This document shows positions 10,160-18,854 of a DNA stretch of 64,000 nt, one piece after another. Made by a program: the position numbers and the translations under genes. Origin of the DNA: Gilvimarinus agarilyticus (GTDB lineage Bacteria > Pseudomonadota > Gammaproteobacteria > Pseudomonadales > Cellvibrionaceae). The stretch lies in the NCBI RefSeq assembly GCF_000832015.1, contig NZ_JXCJ01000001.1:2790631-2854630 (forward strand), given 5' to 3'. Position 1 is the first letter of the stretch; each line of letters begins with the position of its first letter. Under the pieces are notes generated by a model. That model had not been told where the DNA came from, ran no database searches, and saw only the letters and a program-made list of their open reading frames with translations.

Positions 10160-10651
10160 ATGCCGCAACCAACCACCCCACCTAAGCAAACCACCCCGAC
10201 GCCGATTGTCGCCAGTAGCGCCGGGCTTGTTAAACGCTTTGCCGCCGCGATTTACGATAGCTTATTAATCATGGCAATCAGCCTTGCCTACAGCGCTATC
10301 GCACTGGCTGTTAAAACTTTGTTGCTGGGTGAATCACTTGCACCCGGCGAGAAAGCCGAGATGGGCATCGTCGGCTTTATTGGCTGGATCGCCATTTGGG
10401 TCGGGTTTTATGTGTTGTTTTGGCAACGCTTTGGCCAAACGTTAGGCATGAAAGCCTGGCGACTGAAACTCACCAATGCCGATGGTAAAAAGCCCAGCGT
10501 AGCCCAGTGTTTGCTACGTTGCTTTTTGGGAGGGATATCACTGGCGTGTTTTGGCCTGGGTTACTTTTGGCTATGGCTCGATCCGGAGCGACTCACGCTT
10601 CACGATCGCCTTTCCGGTACTCGCGTATTGCAACTACCCAAAGGACATTAA
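10160..10651 (+). CDS. RDD family membrane protein
   Basis: A 163 aa inner-membrane protein with three hydrophobic segments: about residues 30-50 (LLIMAISLAYSAIALAV), 75-95 (GWIAIWVGFYVLFWQ) and 125-145 (GGISLACFGLGYFWLWL). It has the RDD-family features KRFAAAIYDSLL near the start, GQTLGMKAWRLKLTN, and a C-terminal TLHDRLSGTRV. The open frame extends upstream into the cyclase gene, but the ATG at 10160 has GGAG at the right distance. RDD proteins are of uncertain transport function. It lies in a likely two-gene unit with the cyclase/FHA gene. Confidence 0.85.
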   Translation: MPQPTTPPKQTTPTPIVASSAGLVKRFAAAIYDSLLIMAISLAYSAIALAVKTLLLGESLAPGEKAEMGIVGFIGWIAIWVGFYVLFWQRFGQTLGMKAWRLKLTNADGKKPSVAQCLLRCFLGGISLACFGLGYFWLWLDPERLTLHDRLSGTRVLQLPKGH

Positions 10652-10697
10652 CCCACCGCTGTCTTCGTTAGTGGCGCCGCAAAAGACTAAACCGCTG

Positions 10698-11756
10698 TTA
10701 CGCCGCGCGGCGTAACAGCACAACACCAAAGAGTAAGCACAAACCAATAGGCACTAAAACCGCCACCAGGGGCGGAAAGCCAAACACGATACTCGAGGGG
10801 CCAAGCAGGCTCTGCACCAAGCGAAACACAATACCGAACACCACACCGGTAAAAATTCGTTGCCCCATGGTCACTTCACGCAGCGGGCCAAAGACAAACG
10901 AAATCGCAATCAGTACCAGGCTCGCGGTAGCCAGCGGCTGCAGTAACTTTTGCCAAAATGCCAAGGTGTACTCACTACTTTGCAGGTTCTGCTCCTGCAG
11001 ATAACCAACATAGTTGTGTAGGTTGCCTATCGACTGAGCCTCGGGCGGCACCGCTACAATATCCAGCAACTCTGGGGTAAGCTCAGTGCGCCACTCCCGC
11101 TCGGGCAACCGGTTGGTCACGATCTGCTCTTGGGTAAAGTCTGTAATCAACACGGTGTTCTCATGCCACACACCGTCGCGGTACTCGACATTTTGCGTAA
11201 AACTTGCCTCTTCTAACTTGCCATCGACAAAGCGATAACGACTTACACCACGCAAATTACCACCGGGCTGAATCACATTAAACTGAATAAATTCATTCGC
11301 CTCACGGTGCCATACACCGCGCCGGGTTTGGCCTTCGTCGCTGTAGCCTAGCGCAATCGCACGGCGGCTTTCAGCCACCTGATCGGCATAGGGAATCACA
11401 TACTCACCGAGAGCAATGCCCATCAAAATAAACAGTAAAACAGGTTTTAGCACCATCCAGACGATACGACCGACGGATACCCCCGCAGCGCGCATAACCA
11501 CTAGCTCGCTGGAGCCGGCTAAATTACCCAGGCCAATCAGGCAGCCTACCAACACCGCGTAGGGTAAGTAATCGTAGGCACTGCGGGGCAGCCCCCAGAG
11601 GATATAAATTAACGCCTCAGTAAACGTATAATTTTTGTGCAAGCTGTCGAGCTGCTCTACCAATTTACCGATAAAATCCAGGCCCAACACCAACAACAGC
11701 ACCATGGCCACGGCAGTGACCACCGATCGGGCTACATAACGATTAAGCTTGGGCAC
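10698..11756 (-). CDS. lptG: LptG, LPS export permease
   Basis: One of the two inner-membrane permeases of the LptB2FG ABC transporter that extracts lipopolysaccharide and passes it to LptC. The 352 aa protein has membrane segments near both ends flanking a periplasmic jellyroll, with LPRSAYDYLPYAVLVG in the first block and the closing block FTGVVFGIVFRLVQSLLGP. The start is the GTG at 11756 (VPKLNRYVARS), which has a perfect GGGGAGG site; the frame is open to a TTG at 11777 but that adds no family sequence. It overlaps lptF by 14 bases. Confidence 0.95.
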   Translation of the reverse strand: MPKLNRYVARSVVTAVAMVLLLVLGLDFIGKLVEQLDSLHKNYTFTEALIYILWGLPRSAYDYLPYAVLVGCLIGLGNLAGSSELVVMRAAGVSVGRIVWMVLKPVLLFILMGIALGEYVIPYADQVAESRRAIALGYSDEGQTRRGVWHREANEFIQFNVIQPGGNLRGVSRYRFVDGKLEEASFTQNVEYRDGVWHENTVLITDFTQEQIVTNRLPEREWRTELTPELLDIVAVPPEAQSIGNLHNYVGYLQEQNLQSSEYTLAFWQKLLQPLATASLVLIAISFVFGPLREVTMGQRIFTGVVFGIVFRLVQSLLGPSSIVFGFPPLVAVLVPIGLCLLFGVVLLRRAA

Positions 11757-12834
11757 GCTTGCCTCCCCGCCGAGCAAAAATATTTCCAGGGCCTACAAAC
11801 ATCACCCAGGCGATTACCATAAAAATGCCATGTACAGCCCAAAGCCCTGGCAATACCGGAAATTTACCGGCTTCGATTTCGGAGCGCACCGACGTGAGCG
11901 CAGCGAGATAAAACAAATACAACACAATGGCCGGCAACATTTTTAAATAGCGCCCCTGACGGGGGTTGGTACGACTAAGTGGCACAGACATAAAAGCCAC
12001 CACCAGCACCAGTAAAGGCATGGATAACCGCCACTGCAAGGTCGCCCGTGCGGCGGCACTGTTGTCTTGTAAGAGCTGTGCGGTAGGCCGGGCATCCGCC
12101 TCTATGTTGTAAGCCGATGACACCTCGGGCTCAGGTATGTGCTGGGCCAGTTGCTCAAACTCTGTAATTTGGTAATCAGCCGAGCCGGGGCGCCCCTGAT
12201 ACCGAATACCGTTGTGCAGCTCCAGGTATCGCTGATCGTACTCATTGTTGTGGCGTTGCTTGCCTACTTCGGCAATAGCAACAGAAGTTGGTGTACCCAC
12301 CTGAGTTAAGAACAACTTGTTTAGTTGGGTGCGATTCTCACTGACCGACTCGACGTAGGTCACTACTTTACCGCCATTAAAGGGCTGAAAATGGCCGGAG
12401 CGCAAGGTGGTAAACTCACTTCGCGCGCGCTGCTCGGCAAATAATTTTTCAGTTTGAGCCGCGCCCCACGGGCTAACCCACAAGCTCATGGCACCCACAA
12501 TCAGTGCCACAATAACCGCAGGTATCGAGGTAATCAGTAACAATTTTTTCTGGCTCATCCCGCAAGCGCTTAACACCACCATTTCGCTGTCCATATACAA
12601 ACGGCCATAGGCCAGCAAAATAGCGATAAAAAAGCCCAGAGGAACAATCAACTCTAAGAAGCCCGGCAGACGATACGCCATAATGGTAAACAGAACATCC
12701 ACCGCAATCTTGCCGGAAGCCGCATCGGCGAGATACTTTACAAAGCGGCCGCTCATAATAATCAGCAGCAAGGTTGTGCTAACAGCCAACATTGTCACCA
12801 GCACCTCGCGTGACAAATAGCGATATACGATCAA
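11743..12834 (-). CDS. lptF: LptF, LPS export permease
   Basis: Partner permease of LptG in LPS extraction. 363 aa; begins MIVYRYLSREVLVTMLAV with the first membrane segment, then PGFLELIVPLGFFIAILLAYGRLYMDSEMVVLSACG, a highly typical LptF segment. The C-terminal membrane block includes LVLVVAFMSVPLSRTNPRQGR. First gene of the lptF-lptG operon, divergent from pepA across about 300 bases, the same arrangement as in E. coli and Pseudomonas. LptB and the periplasmic Lpt proteins are not in this window. Confidence 0.95.
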   Translation of the reverse strand: MIVYRYLSREVLVTMLAVSTTLLLIIMSGRFVKYLADAASGKIAVDVLFTIMAYRLPGFLELIVPLGFFIAILLAYGRLYMDSEMVVLSACGMSQKKLLLITSIPAVIVALIVGAMSLWVSPWGAAQTEKLFAEQRARSEFTTLRSGHFQPFNGGKVVTYVESVSENRTQLNKLFLTQVGTPTSVAIAEVGKQRHNNEYDQRYLELHNGIRYQGRPGSADYQITEFEQLAQHIPEPEVSSAYNIEADARPTAQLLQDNSAAARATLQWRLSMPLLVLVVAFMSVPLSRTNPRQGRYLKMLPAIVLYLFYLAALTSVRSEIEAGKFPVLPGLWAVHGIFMVIAWVMFVGPGNIFARRGGKRAQA

Positions 12835-13143
12835 AATACAACCACCCTTACTCTATGTGGGCCACTAAAAGGCCTATACCCAGTTAATCATCATCCAACC
12901 GGTCACCCAGAGGCTTGTAACGCCAAAGATTTTGGCCCCTTACCCCTTGATGACGTAAACTAGGTGAAACTTGGTGGCATTATCCCGTAACCGAGAGCAT
13001 TTGTCTCGACATACGGGTAAGCCAATCGCCTAGGCCGCCGCTGATTGCTAACCGCTTAGGCTTAGCTCGCGCCCATGGTGAGTGTAACTGAATATCTGCG
13101 ATCGCTTAACCGCTCGCAACTTAAAATCAACTAGGGGTCACAC
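12835..13143. promoter_or_regulatory. divergent lptF/pepA intergenic region
   Basis: About 309 bases with no credible gene. Promoters for lptF (leftward) and pepA (rightward) must lie here, but I see no pair of boxes good enough to call. AGGGG precedes the pepA ATG. Confidence 0.5.
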
Positions 13144-14628
13144 ATGCAGTTTCAAGCAAAGTCATTTGGTGCCGACAGCCACCGCAGCCCACTTCTTGTG
13201 GTCGGCGTATTCTCCGACACTACCTTAACACCCGCCGCCCACCTAATTGACCAAGCCGGCAAAGGCCAGCTAAAAAGCCTGCTCACCCGAGAGAAGTTTA
13301 CCGGCGCCAAGGGCAGCAGCCTAATGCTACACCACAATGTTGGCCAAACCGCCGAACGCTTGTTACTGGTAGGGCTTGGTAAAGCCGACAAATCGGGGGT
13401 GCCCCCAGAGGTAATAAGTGCCGCACTTAACGCCATCCAAAACGTTGCCAAAAGCGCCAGCTATAAAAGCCTGAGTATCGACGTTACCGGCGTCGCCGTC
13501 AGCGGCAAACCAAGCAGCTGGCTCGCCAGCCATATTGCGCAAACACTGACCACCGAGCTGTGGCAATTTGACCAACTGAAAAGCCAAAAAGCTCCCAAGC
13601 TGAACATCAATAAAATTGTCGTTAATGCCGATGGTACCAGCGCCGCCATAAAAGCAGCACTGGTTCAGGGTCAGGCAACCGGCGACGGCATGAACTATGC
13701 TCGTGAACTGGGCAACCTGCCCGGCAACGTTTGCACGCCAAGCTATCTGGCCAGTCAGGCGCGCGCATTGGGGCGCGGTCAACCTAAATTAAGCGTCAGT
13801 GTGCTGAATGAAAAACAGATGCAAGCCGAGGGAATGGGCTCTTTACTTTCCGTATCTGCCGGTAGCGACGAGCCCGCTAAGCTTATCGTTATGGAGTACC
13901 GCGGCGCGGCTAAAACCAAAGCACCAGAAGTATTGGTGGGTAAAGGTATTACCTTTGATACCGGCGGTATCAGCCTAAAGCCCGGCGCAGGCATGGATGA
14001 GATGAAATTTGATATGTGTGGTGCCGCCAGTGTGTTTGGCACCATGAAAACCCTGCTCGCGCTGCAGCCCAAAATTAATGTGGTGGCCATTGTCGCCGCG
14101 GCAGAGAACATGCCCTCCGGCGGCGCCACTAAACCTGGTGACATTGTGACCTCTATGTCGGGGCAAACCATTGAAGTACTCAATACCGATGCCGAAGGCC
14201 GTTTGGTCTTGTGCGACGCCCTCACCTACGCACAGCGGTTTAAACCCAATAGCATTGTCGATATTGCCACCCTCACGGGCGCCTGCGTAATCGCACTTGG
14301 CAGCCATGCGCACGGCCTTTACAGTAACGACCAACAGTTTGCCGATCAGTTGCTGGCGGCGGGCATAGAAGCCGGCGACCGCGCTTGGCAAATGCCTCTG
14401 TGGGATGAGTATCAAAAACAGCTCGATAGCAACTTCGCCGATATCGCCAACATCGGTGGCCGCGAGGCCGGCAGTGTAACGGCCGCCTGCTTTTTATCGC
14501 GCTTCACCAAAGGCATGCGTTGGGCCCACCTGGACATCGCCGGCACCGCGTGGAAATCAGGCGGCGCCAAGGGTGCCACCGGACGACCAGTGCCACTGTT
14601 GGTACAACACATTTTGAACAGTAAATAA
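13144..14628 (+). CDS. pepA: leucyl aminopeptidase PepA
   Basis: Cytosolic M17 metallo-aminopeptidase that trims N-terminal residues from peptides; in E. coli it also binds DNA in Xer recombination and regulates carAB. At 494 aa it has the family length. Two-metal site residues are visible: K267 and D272 in VGKGITFDTGGISLKP, the Asp in MKFDMCGAASV, and NTDAEGRL starting at residue 347, with the catalytic Arg in that last motif. AGGGG lies upstream of the ATG. It heads a plus-strand group with holC and one more gene. Confidence 0.97.
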   Translation: MQFQAKSFGADSHRSPLLVVGVFSDTTLTPAAHLIDQAGKGQLKSLLTREKFTGAKGSSLMLHHNVGQTAERLLLVGLGKADKSGVPPEVISAALNAIQNVAKSASYKSLSIDVTGVAVSGKPSSWLASHIAQTLTTELWQFDQLKSQKAPKLNINKIVVNADGTSAAIKAALVQGQATGDGMNYARELGNLPGNVCTPSYLASQARALGRGQPKLSVSVLNEKQMQAEGMGSLLSVSAGSDEPAKLIVMEYRGAAKTKAPEVLVGKGITFDTGGISLKPGAGMDEMKFDMCGAASVFGTMKTLLALQPKINVVAIVAAAENMPSGGATKPGDIVTSMSGQTIEVLNTDAEGRLVLCDALTYAQRFKPNSIVDIATLTGACVIALGSHAHGLYSNDQQFADQLLAAGIEAGDRAWQMPLWDEYQKQLDSNFADIANIGGREAGSVTAACFLSRFTKGMRWAHLDIAGTAWKSGGAKGATGRPVPLLVQHILNSK

Positions 14629-14633
14629 CCACC

Positions 14634-15074
14634 ATGACCGAAGTGGATTTTTACATCCTCAGTAGCGACGATCACGATAAGCGGCTGGCCTTTGCCAGCC
14701 GCTTATGTGAAAAGGCCATCAACAGCGGCCGCAAGGTCGTTATAGCCGCCGAAGACGACGCGCAGCAAGTGTCTATCGCACAGCGGCTTAACAGCGAGCG
14801 TCCAGAAAGTTACCTGCCCTGGCGCCTGAGCGATGCCATCGATAATGGCGAGCCCATTGTGCTTGACTGTCAGGGCGAGTGCGGCAACCATCACGATGTA
14901 CTGATTAACTTGTGCCCACAATTGCCCGGGTATTTCAGCCGTTTTACCCGAATGGCCGAGGTCGTCATTCAAACTGAGGCGGTACTCAGCCACACCCGGC
15001 AACACTGGAGTTTTTTAGGGGAGCGCGGCTACCTGATTCGTCATCACAAACTTGGGCGAGCGCACAACCTATAA
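14634..15074 (+). CDS. holC: DNA polymerase III chi subunit HolC
   Basis: Clamp-loader accessory subunit that links the replisome to single-strand binding protein through the psi subunit. 146 aa with the HolC N-terminus VDFYILSSDDHDKRLAFASRLCEKA, the central VLINLCPQLPGYFSRFTRMAEVV and a C-terminal HWSFLGERGYLIRHHKL. It starts five bases after the pepA stop, and the order pepA-holC is the usual one in gammaproteobacteria, where valS commonly follows; valS is not here. Confidence 0.93.
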   Translation: MTEVDFYILSSDDHDKRLAFASRLCEKAINSGRKVVIAAEDDAQQVSIAQRLNSERPESYLPWRLSDAIDNGEPIVLDCQGECGNHHDVLINLCPQLPGYFSRFTRMAEVVIQTEAVLSHTRQHWSFLGERGYLIRHHKLGRAHNL

Positions 15075-15085
15075 GAGTCGACACA

Positions 15086-15541
15086 ATGAGCGATGAGCGC
15101 GAGAAAACCCGCAGTGAACTATTAAATGAGCTGGAGTCTATTCAGGGCCTGCTCGATCACGACGAGATCCCCCTGTTACAGGAAGTCATCGAGCAGATAG
15201 AGCACCGGGACGAGCAGACAAGCGCTGTCGGCCAACGCGAAGAAAATTACGAGCTCGATCTGGGTGATGCGCCGGCTCACACAAGTACGACCGCCAAACC
15301 CGGCCCAGCAGCAGCGCGCGGCGAAAACCCATTTTTACCACAGCATATACGCTCGCGCCTGCGCGGCAACCGCGCGGGCGACTTTGCGACAGAGGCCAAC
15401 AATCTAAAGTACACCGAGCGCCAGCAACTCATCGATGAAGTTATTATTGATTTGCTGCCACAACTCAAGGCGACTTTGCGCACCAAGTTGTCTGCATTAA
15501 CAGACAGCGAGTTGCACGCCCTGAAGAGCCCGGAGGACTAA
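15086..15541 (+). CDS. conserved protein of unknown function downstream of holC
   Basis: A 151 aa soluble, acidic protein, 11 bases after holC and so in the same operon. The N-terminal 50 residues are charged and helical (EKTRSELLNELESIQGLLD); a low-complexity Ala/Pro/Thr stretch follows at about 60-80; then a basic segment PFLPQHIRSRLRGNRAG and a C-terminal helix RQQLIDEVIIDLLPQLKATLRTKL. Proteins of this plan are found after holC in Pseudomonas. No enzymatic motif is visible. Part of the same unit as a replication gene, which is the only hint of its role. Confidence 0.75.
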   Translation: MSDEREKTRSELLNELESIQGLLDHDEIPLLQEVIEQIEHRDEQTSAVGQREENYELDLGDAPAHTSTTAKPGPAAARGENPFLPQHIRSRLRGNRAGDFATEANNLKYTERQQLIDEVIIDLLPQLKATLRTKLSALTDSELHALKSPED

Positions 15542-15550
15542 CCGCAAAGG

Positions 15551-16774
15551 TTACTCAAATTCGCTAACGCCCTTACCTGGACGCACCAGCATAAACAGCC
15601 CGCCCGCCAATACCACAAGCACCATGTTGGCCAAAAACACACTGAGATAGCCATAGGCCTCCGCCACCCCACTGATTAACACACTACTGAGTAACGTACC
15701 GACATGGGTGGTATTGGTGTAAAGCGCCGATGCGCTACCGGCGCGACCAGGCAACATCTGCTGTACCACGGATACCCCGAGACCTGCCAAAATACCCACA
15801 AAGACCGCATTGGCCAATTGCAGCGCAAACAGCTGCCACAGCTGTGTCGCCCAGAATACCCCGGCGTACAACAGCAAGCCGAACAAGGCACTGGCCCGCA
15901 CAAGGGTAAGCGGATTCATACGTGCCGCCATGAGACCTGCTAGCAACATTACCGGCACCTCTAAGCCCGCGGCCGCCCCCATAATCCAACCGACCCAACT
16001 CGCCGAAATATCCAGATTGCGGGTTAAATGCAAAGGCAAGCTAATCAGGTAAGCATTATTAACGCACCACATCACTGAGAAGGCCAAGACACACAAACCA
16101 AGAGACCAGCGTGCGGCGCTATCCAGCTCCTGCCATAAACCAGTCTTTTGTGGTTGTGATTTCTCATGATGATCCGGCACTTTAAGTGCGGGCAATAACC
16201 TGGGGCTAATAAGGCCAACCGCCAAAAATAGCACCCCCGCAACTGTGTAAAGGCTGGTAAACCCCCAATGACTGGCAATTAAAAAACCCGCTGGCGGACC
16301 CGCCACCCAGGCAAACGCAATCTGCGCCCGGACCACGGCGTTGAATAACGCAATGCGCTCTAATGGCAAACAGGTTTCGGCGTACTCTAAGCTGTAGGCT
16401 AGGATTTGTGAGAAAGCCACCATTGCCAAGCTCAGTAAAAATACCGCCGACAAGCACGTCAGCCAATAGTGCCGTGAGAATGCAAACACGGCGCAAGCCA
16501 CAACGCCAACGATGCACAAAGCCACCACCAGCAGTCTGCGATCTTTAAGAGAGTCAGACCAGGCACCAATCACCTGATTGTAAACGATACTTCCTGTAGC
16601 GATACCGGCATAGGGAATGCCCACCCAGAAGGGGCTAACCCCCACCTCATCGGCAAAGAAAATGCTCATCGTAGGCAGCAATAACGCGCCCACCACTCCC
16701 AGCGCAAAGGTTAAAAAGTAGATACCCAGTGCCACCGGCTTAAACAGCACTGAGTTGTTCAAAGTAATGCTCAC
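15551..16774 (-). CDS. MFS transporter, sugar-efflux (SetA/SetB) type
   Basis: A 407 aa inner-membrane protein with about twelve hydrophobic segments. It resembles E. coli SetA/SetB over its whole length: ADEVGVSPFWVGIPY near the start, RAQIAFAWVAGPPAGFLIA in the middle, AAAGLEVPVMLLAGLMAARM in segment 8 and ANAVFVGILAGLGVSVVQQMLPGRAGSAS with ALYTNTTHVGT near the end. Set proteins export sugars or sugar analogues by proton antiport; the substrate here is not known. It converges with the holC unit with only nine bases between, and is monocistronic. Confidence 0.85.
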   Translation of the reverse strand: MSITLNNSVLFKPVALGIYFLTFALGVVGALLLPTMSIFFADEVGVSPFWVGIPYAGIATGSIVYNQVIGAWSDSLKDRRLLVVALCIVGVVACAVFAFSRHYWLTCLSAVFLLSLAMVAFSQILAYSLEYAETCLPLERIALFNAVVRAQIAFAWVAGPPAGFLIASHWGFTSLYTVAGVLFLAVGLISPRLLPALKVPDHHEKSQPQKTGLWQELDSAARWSLGLCVLAFSVMWCVNNAYLISLPLHLTRNLDISASWVGWIMGAAAGLEVPVMLLAGLMAARMNPLTLVRASALFGLLLYAGVFWATQLWQLFALQLANAVFVGILAGLGVSVVQQMLPGRAGSASALYTNTTHVGTLLSSVLISGVAEAYGYLSVFLANMVLVVLAGGLFMLVRPGKGVSEFE

Positions 16775-16845
16775 TCACACCTCTGATCGTTATCAGGCGA
16801 TAGGGTTTAAACCAGCAGAGTATGCCCCAACTATGCTACCCAACG

Positions 16846-16880
16846 AAAAACCCCAGCGCGAGCAAGCTCAGGCTGGGGCA
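16846..16880 (-). terminator. rho-independent terminator (leftward)
   Basis: On the minus strand GCCCCAGC...GCTGGGG (arms 16872-16878 and 16851-16857, with a second GAGC/GCTC pair inside) is followed by TTTTT (16850-16846). It would end leftward transcripts coming from the FG-GAP gene, 250 bases past its stop. The stem core is the same as that of the terminator at 18798-18830. Confidence 0.65.
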
Positions 16881-17040
16881 TCAATAGTCTTTGGCTAAGT
16901 TTACATCAGAACGACGCAACGGTTGAGTAAGAAGCGTAAAGTACACGAGGTAAGCGACCTATAACACAGCCCGCAGCCCTGAATTTGAGCCCAGCGTGCT
17001 TGCCTCACATCTATTCAATAAACATTCAAAGGACTTGAAA

Positions 17041-17103
17041 ATGAGCAAGATTCTACTGAGCAAAGCTGCGGCTCGGCTGGCCTGCAGGCACCAGCCGTCT
17101 TAG
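17041..17103 (+). pseudogene. short signal-peptide-like ORF or gene remnant
   Basis: In the 355-base gap between the transporter and the FG-GAP gene, AAAGGA precedes an ATG that opens MSKILLSKAAARLACRHQPS and stops. If one frame shift is allowed near 17085 the reading continues as QAPAVLASSAQLS and stops at 17122. The combined string looks like a Sec signal peptide (basic start, Ala/Leu core, AxA-like end) with no mature protein. Either a decayed secreted gene or chance. The rest of the gap holds only a terminator. Confidence 0.25.
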
Positions 17104-17129
17104 CGAGCTCTGCTCAACTCAGCTAAAAC

Positions 17130-18434
17130 TTATTCTGCAGTATTATTGTAATAGACATTGATGTCTTCATCATACCCACCAATAACATCGGGCTTGCCAT
17201 CACCGTCAAAATCCCCCACATCACTGGTCTGAATGTCAGTCCCGAGAATCATAGAGGTTTTGTTGGTAATTTTTCGATCGCTCGTATCAGCCCAATTCCA
17301 GCCTACCATCACTAATGAGCTTTTACCGTTTGTAAAAACCATATCGGCTGAGCCATCAAAATTAAAGTCCGTAAAAGGGCCAACCGGTCCTCGTGGAGTA
17401 TTTTCCATTTTGGTTTCCGATTTAAGATTCCACTGACCATCGTAAACCTGAGCGTAAGAATCACTGTTATCAACAAAGATAAAAGTCGCTTGCTTGGTGG
17501 AAGTTATTACATTTTCAAACGGGCCATTAGGTAAAACAGCAGTCACATCCTGGCAGCCTCTGTGTCCTGAGCTAACTGCAGCATTAAAATCGAGAGAACC
17601 GTCCCCAACCCCTGGGAAAATATACGAATATGGAACAGAAAAACTACTGTTGGTATGATAGCAAAACGCCGCATCCATTTTACTGTCACCGTTAAAATCG
17701 CCAGCCGTAACTCTACCTGAGAAAAACGCCGTAAAAATAAAGGCATTTGTTCCCTGAGACAAAGAGCCGGTTTGCTTCATACCTGGAGCACTAAAACCGC
17801 CCGCCCCATTATTTAACGCAATACTATAATAGCCTTGATTATAATACGTGACATTAGCCGGCCCCTCCCCTCCCGAACCTCCCACGCTCGACGAGGAAAC
17901 CGTGGCGAGCACAGCGATATCGACACTGCCATCACCATTAAAATCCCCAAAATCCATATCATTAATCACAGTCGACGACGAAGATCCTTTGGCACCTTCG
18001 CTCAGACCAAACGTATAAACGGCCGGACCGTTAAAGAACCATTGGTTTTTTGAAGCCATCAACACATAAACTTGATTGCCGTTATTCACCGACACCAAGT
18101 CGTCGAACCCATCATTATTTACATCAACAACCCAAACCTTTTTATAACTATATTGATCACTAATTTGATATGACGACTGCCAGGACCTGGCGCTTCCGGT
18201 ACTCTGGCGCATCTGCAGGCGTTCGTCTTCATCAATATAAATAAGATCATCTACATTACCCTGACGGAAGCGCCCGGCACCAACTGAGTTTACATCCGTA
18301 TTTTCACCATTTTTATCAACATCGCTAAAGCTAACACTGCTAGATTGGGCGTGCGATTGCGAAACATACGCAAAGGGCACAAGGCATAAAATCGCCATCA
18401 CGCAAGTGTGCTTAATATTAAATATCGTCTTCAT
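17130..18434 (-). CDS. secreted FG-GAP/VCBS repeat protein
   Basis: A 434 aa protein with an N-terminal signal peptide (MKTIFNIKHTC, hydrophobic VMAILCLVPFAYV, cleavage after AQS HAQ-type site at about residue 30). The rest is a beta-propeller of FG-GAP repeats, each with a Ca2+-binding loop: DVNNDGFDDLV, DFNGDGSVDIAVLA, DFNGDSKMDAAF, DFNFDGSADMVF and DFDGDGKPDVIGGY. Such proteins are exported and bind calcium; their ligands vary, and no enzymatic domain is attached. The ATG at 18434 is chosen over an upstream GTG (18449) because it starts the signal peptide. The gene is visibly richer in A+T than its neighbours and stands alone between two similar terminators, which suggests gain by transfer. 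Confidence 0.82.
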   Translation of the reverse strand: MKTIFNIKHTCVMAILCLVPFAYVSQSHAQSSSVSFSDVDKNGENTDVNSVGAGRFRQGNVDDLIYIDEDERLQMRQSTGSARSWQSSYQISDQYSYKKVWVVDVNNDGFDDLVSVNNGNQVYVLMASKNQWFFNGPAVYTFGLSEGAKGSSSSTVINDMDFGDFNGDGSVDIAVLATVSSSSVGGSGGEGPANVTYYNQGYYSIALNNGAGGFSAPGMKQTGSLSQGTNAFIFTAFFSGRVTAGDFNGDSKMDAAFCYHTNSSFSVPYSYIFPGVGDGSLDFNAAVSSGHRGCQDVTAVLPNGPFENVITSTKQATFIFVDNSDSYAQVYDGQWNLKSETKMENTPRGPVGPFTDFNFDGSADMVFTNGKSSLVMVGWNWADTSDRKITNKTSMILGTDIQTSDVGDFDGDGKPDVIGGYDEDINVYYNNTAE

Positions 18435-18797
18435 AATTAATAGCCCCACATCGAGTCAAAAGTCACGCATCCAAACATGACTCACCATAAGGAGAGAGCC
18501 TCGCGGTCCAACCTCCCTGTTTAGGTTGCACCAAACTTTACGCCAAGCCTGTTGTGAAAAGTCTGCAACGAACTAAACCTTAGCTGACGCAAGCGAATAT
18601 CGACATTACACGTTATTACATTGTAATCCTTAGCACATCAGATCCCCACAAGGCCTCCAAGCTCGTTGAGCTTTCGATCAAACCCTTTGATTCCATTCTT
18701 ACGCGCATGCCCAATATCAAACGGTAAAACATCATCGAAGCCATGAGCTTCAAACTATAAGAGTGTCCAAGAACATAAGAAGGCGACCTCTAAAAGT
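18435..18797. promoter_or_regulatory. upstream region of the FG-GAP gene
   Basis: About 360 bases without a supported gene, between the FG-GAP gene and the aceF terminator. The FG-GAP promoter should lie here on the minus strand, but no convincing pair of boxes is visible. A short palindromic stretch, ATTACAATGTAAT, lies near 18617-18630. Confidence 0.4.
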
Positions 18798-18830
18798 AAA
18801 AAACCCCAGCGTGATCACTCACGCTGGGGT
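18798..18830 (-). terminator. rho-independent terminator of aceE-aceF
   Basis: A perfect 10-bp stem CCCCAGCGTG/CACGCTGGGG (18804-18813 and 18820-18829) with a six-base loop. On the minus strand it is followed by six T (18803-18798), 25 bases past the aceF stop. Short T run on the other strand too, so it may be weakly bidirectional. Confidence 0.9.
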
Positions 18831-18854
18831 TTTCTTGAGCTGACTTAAACCCTG

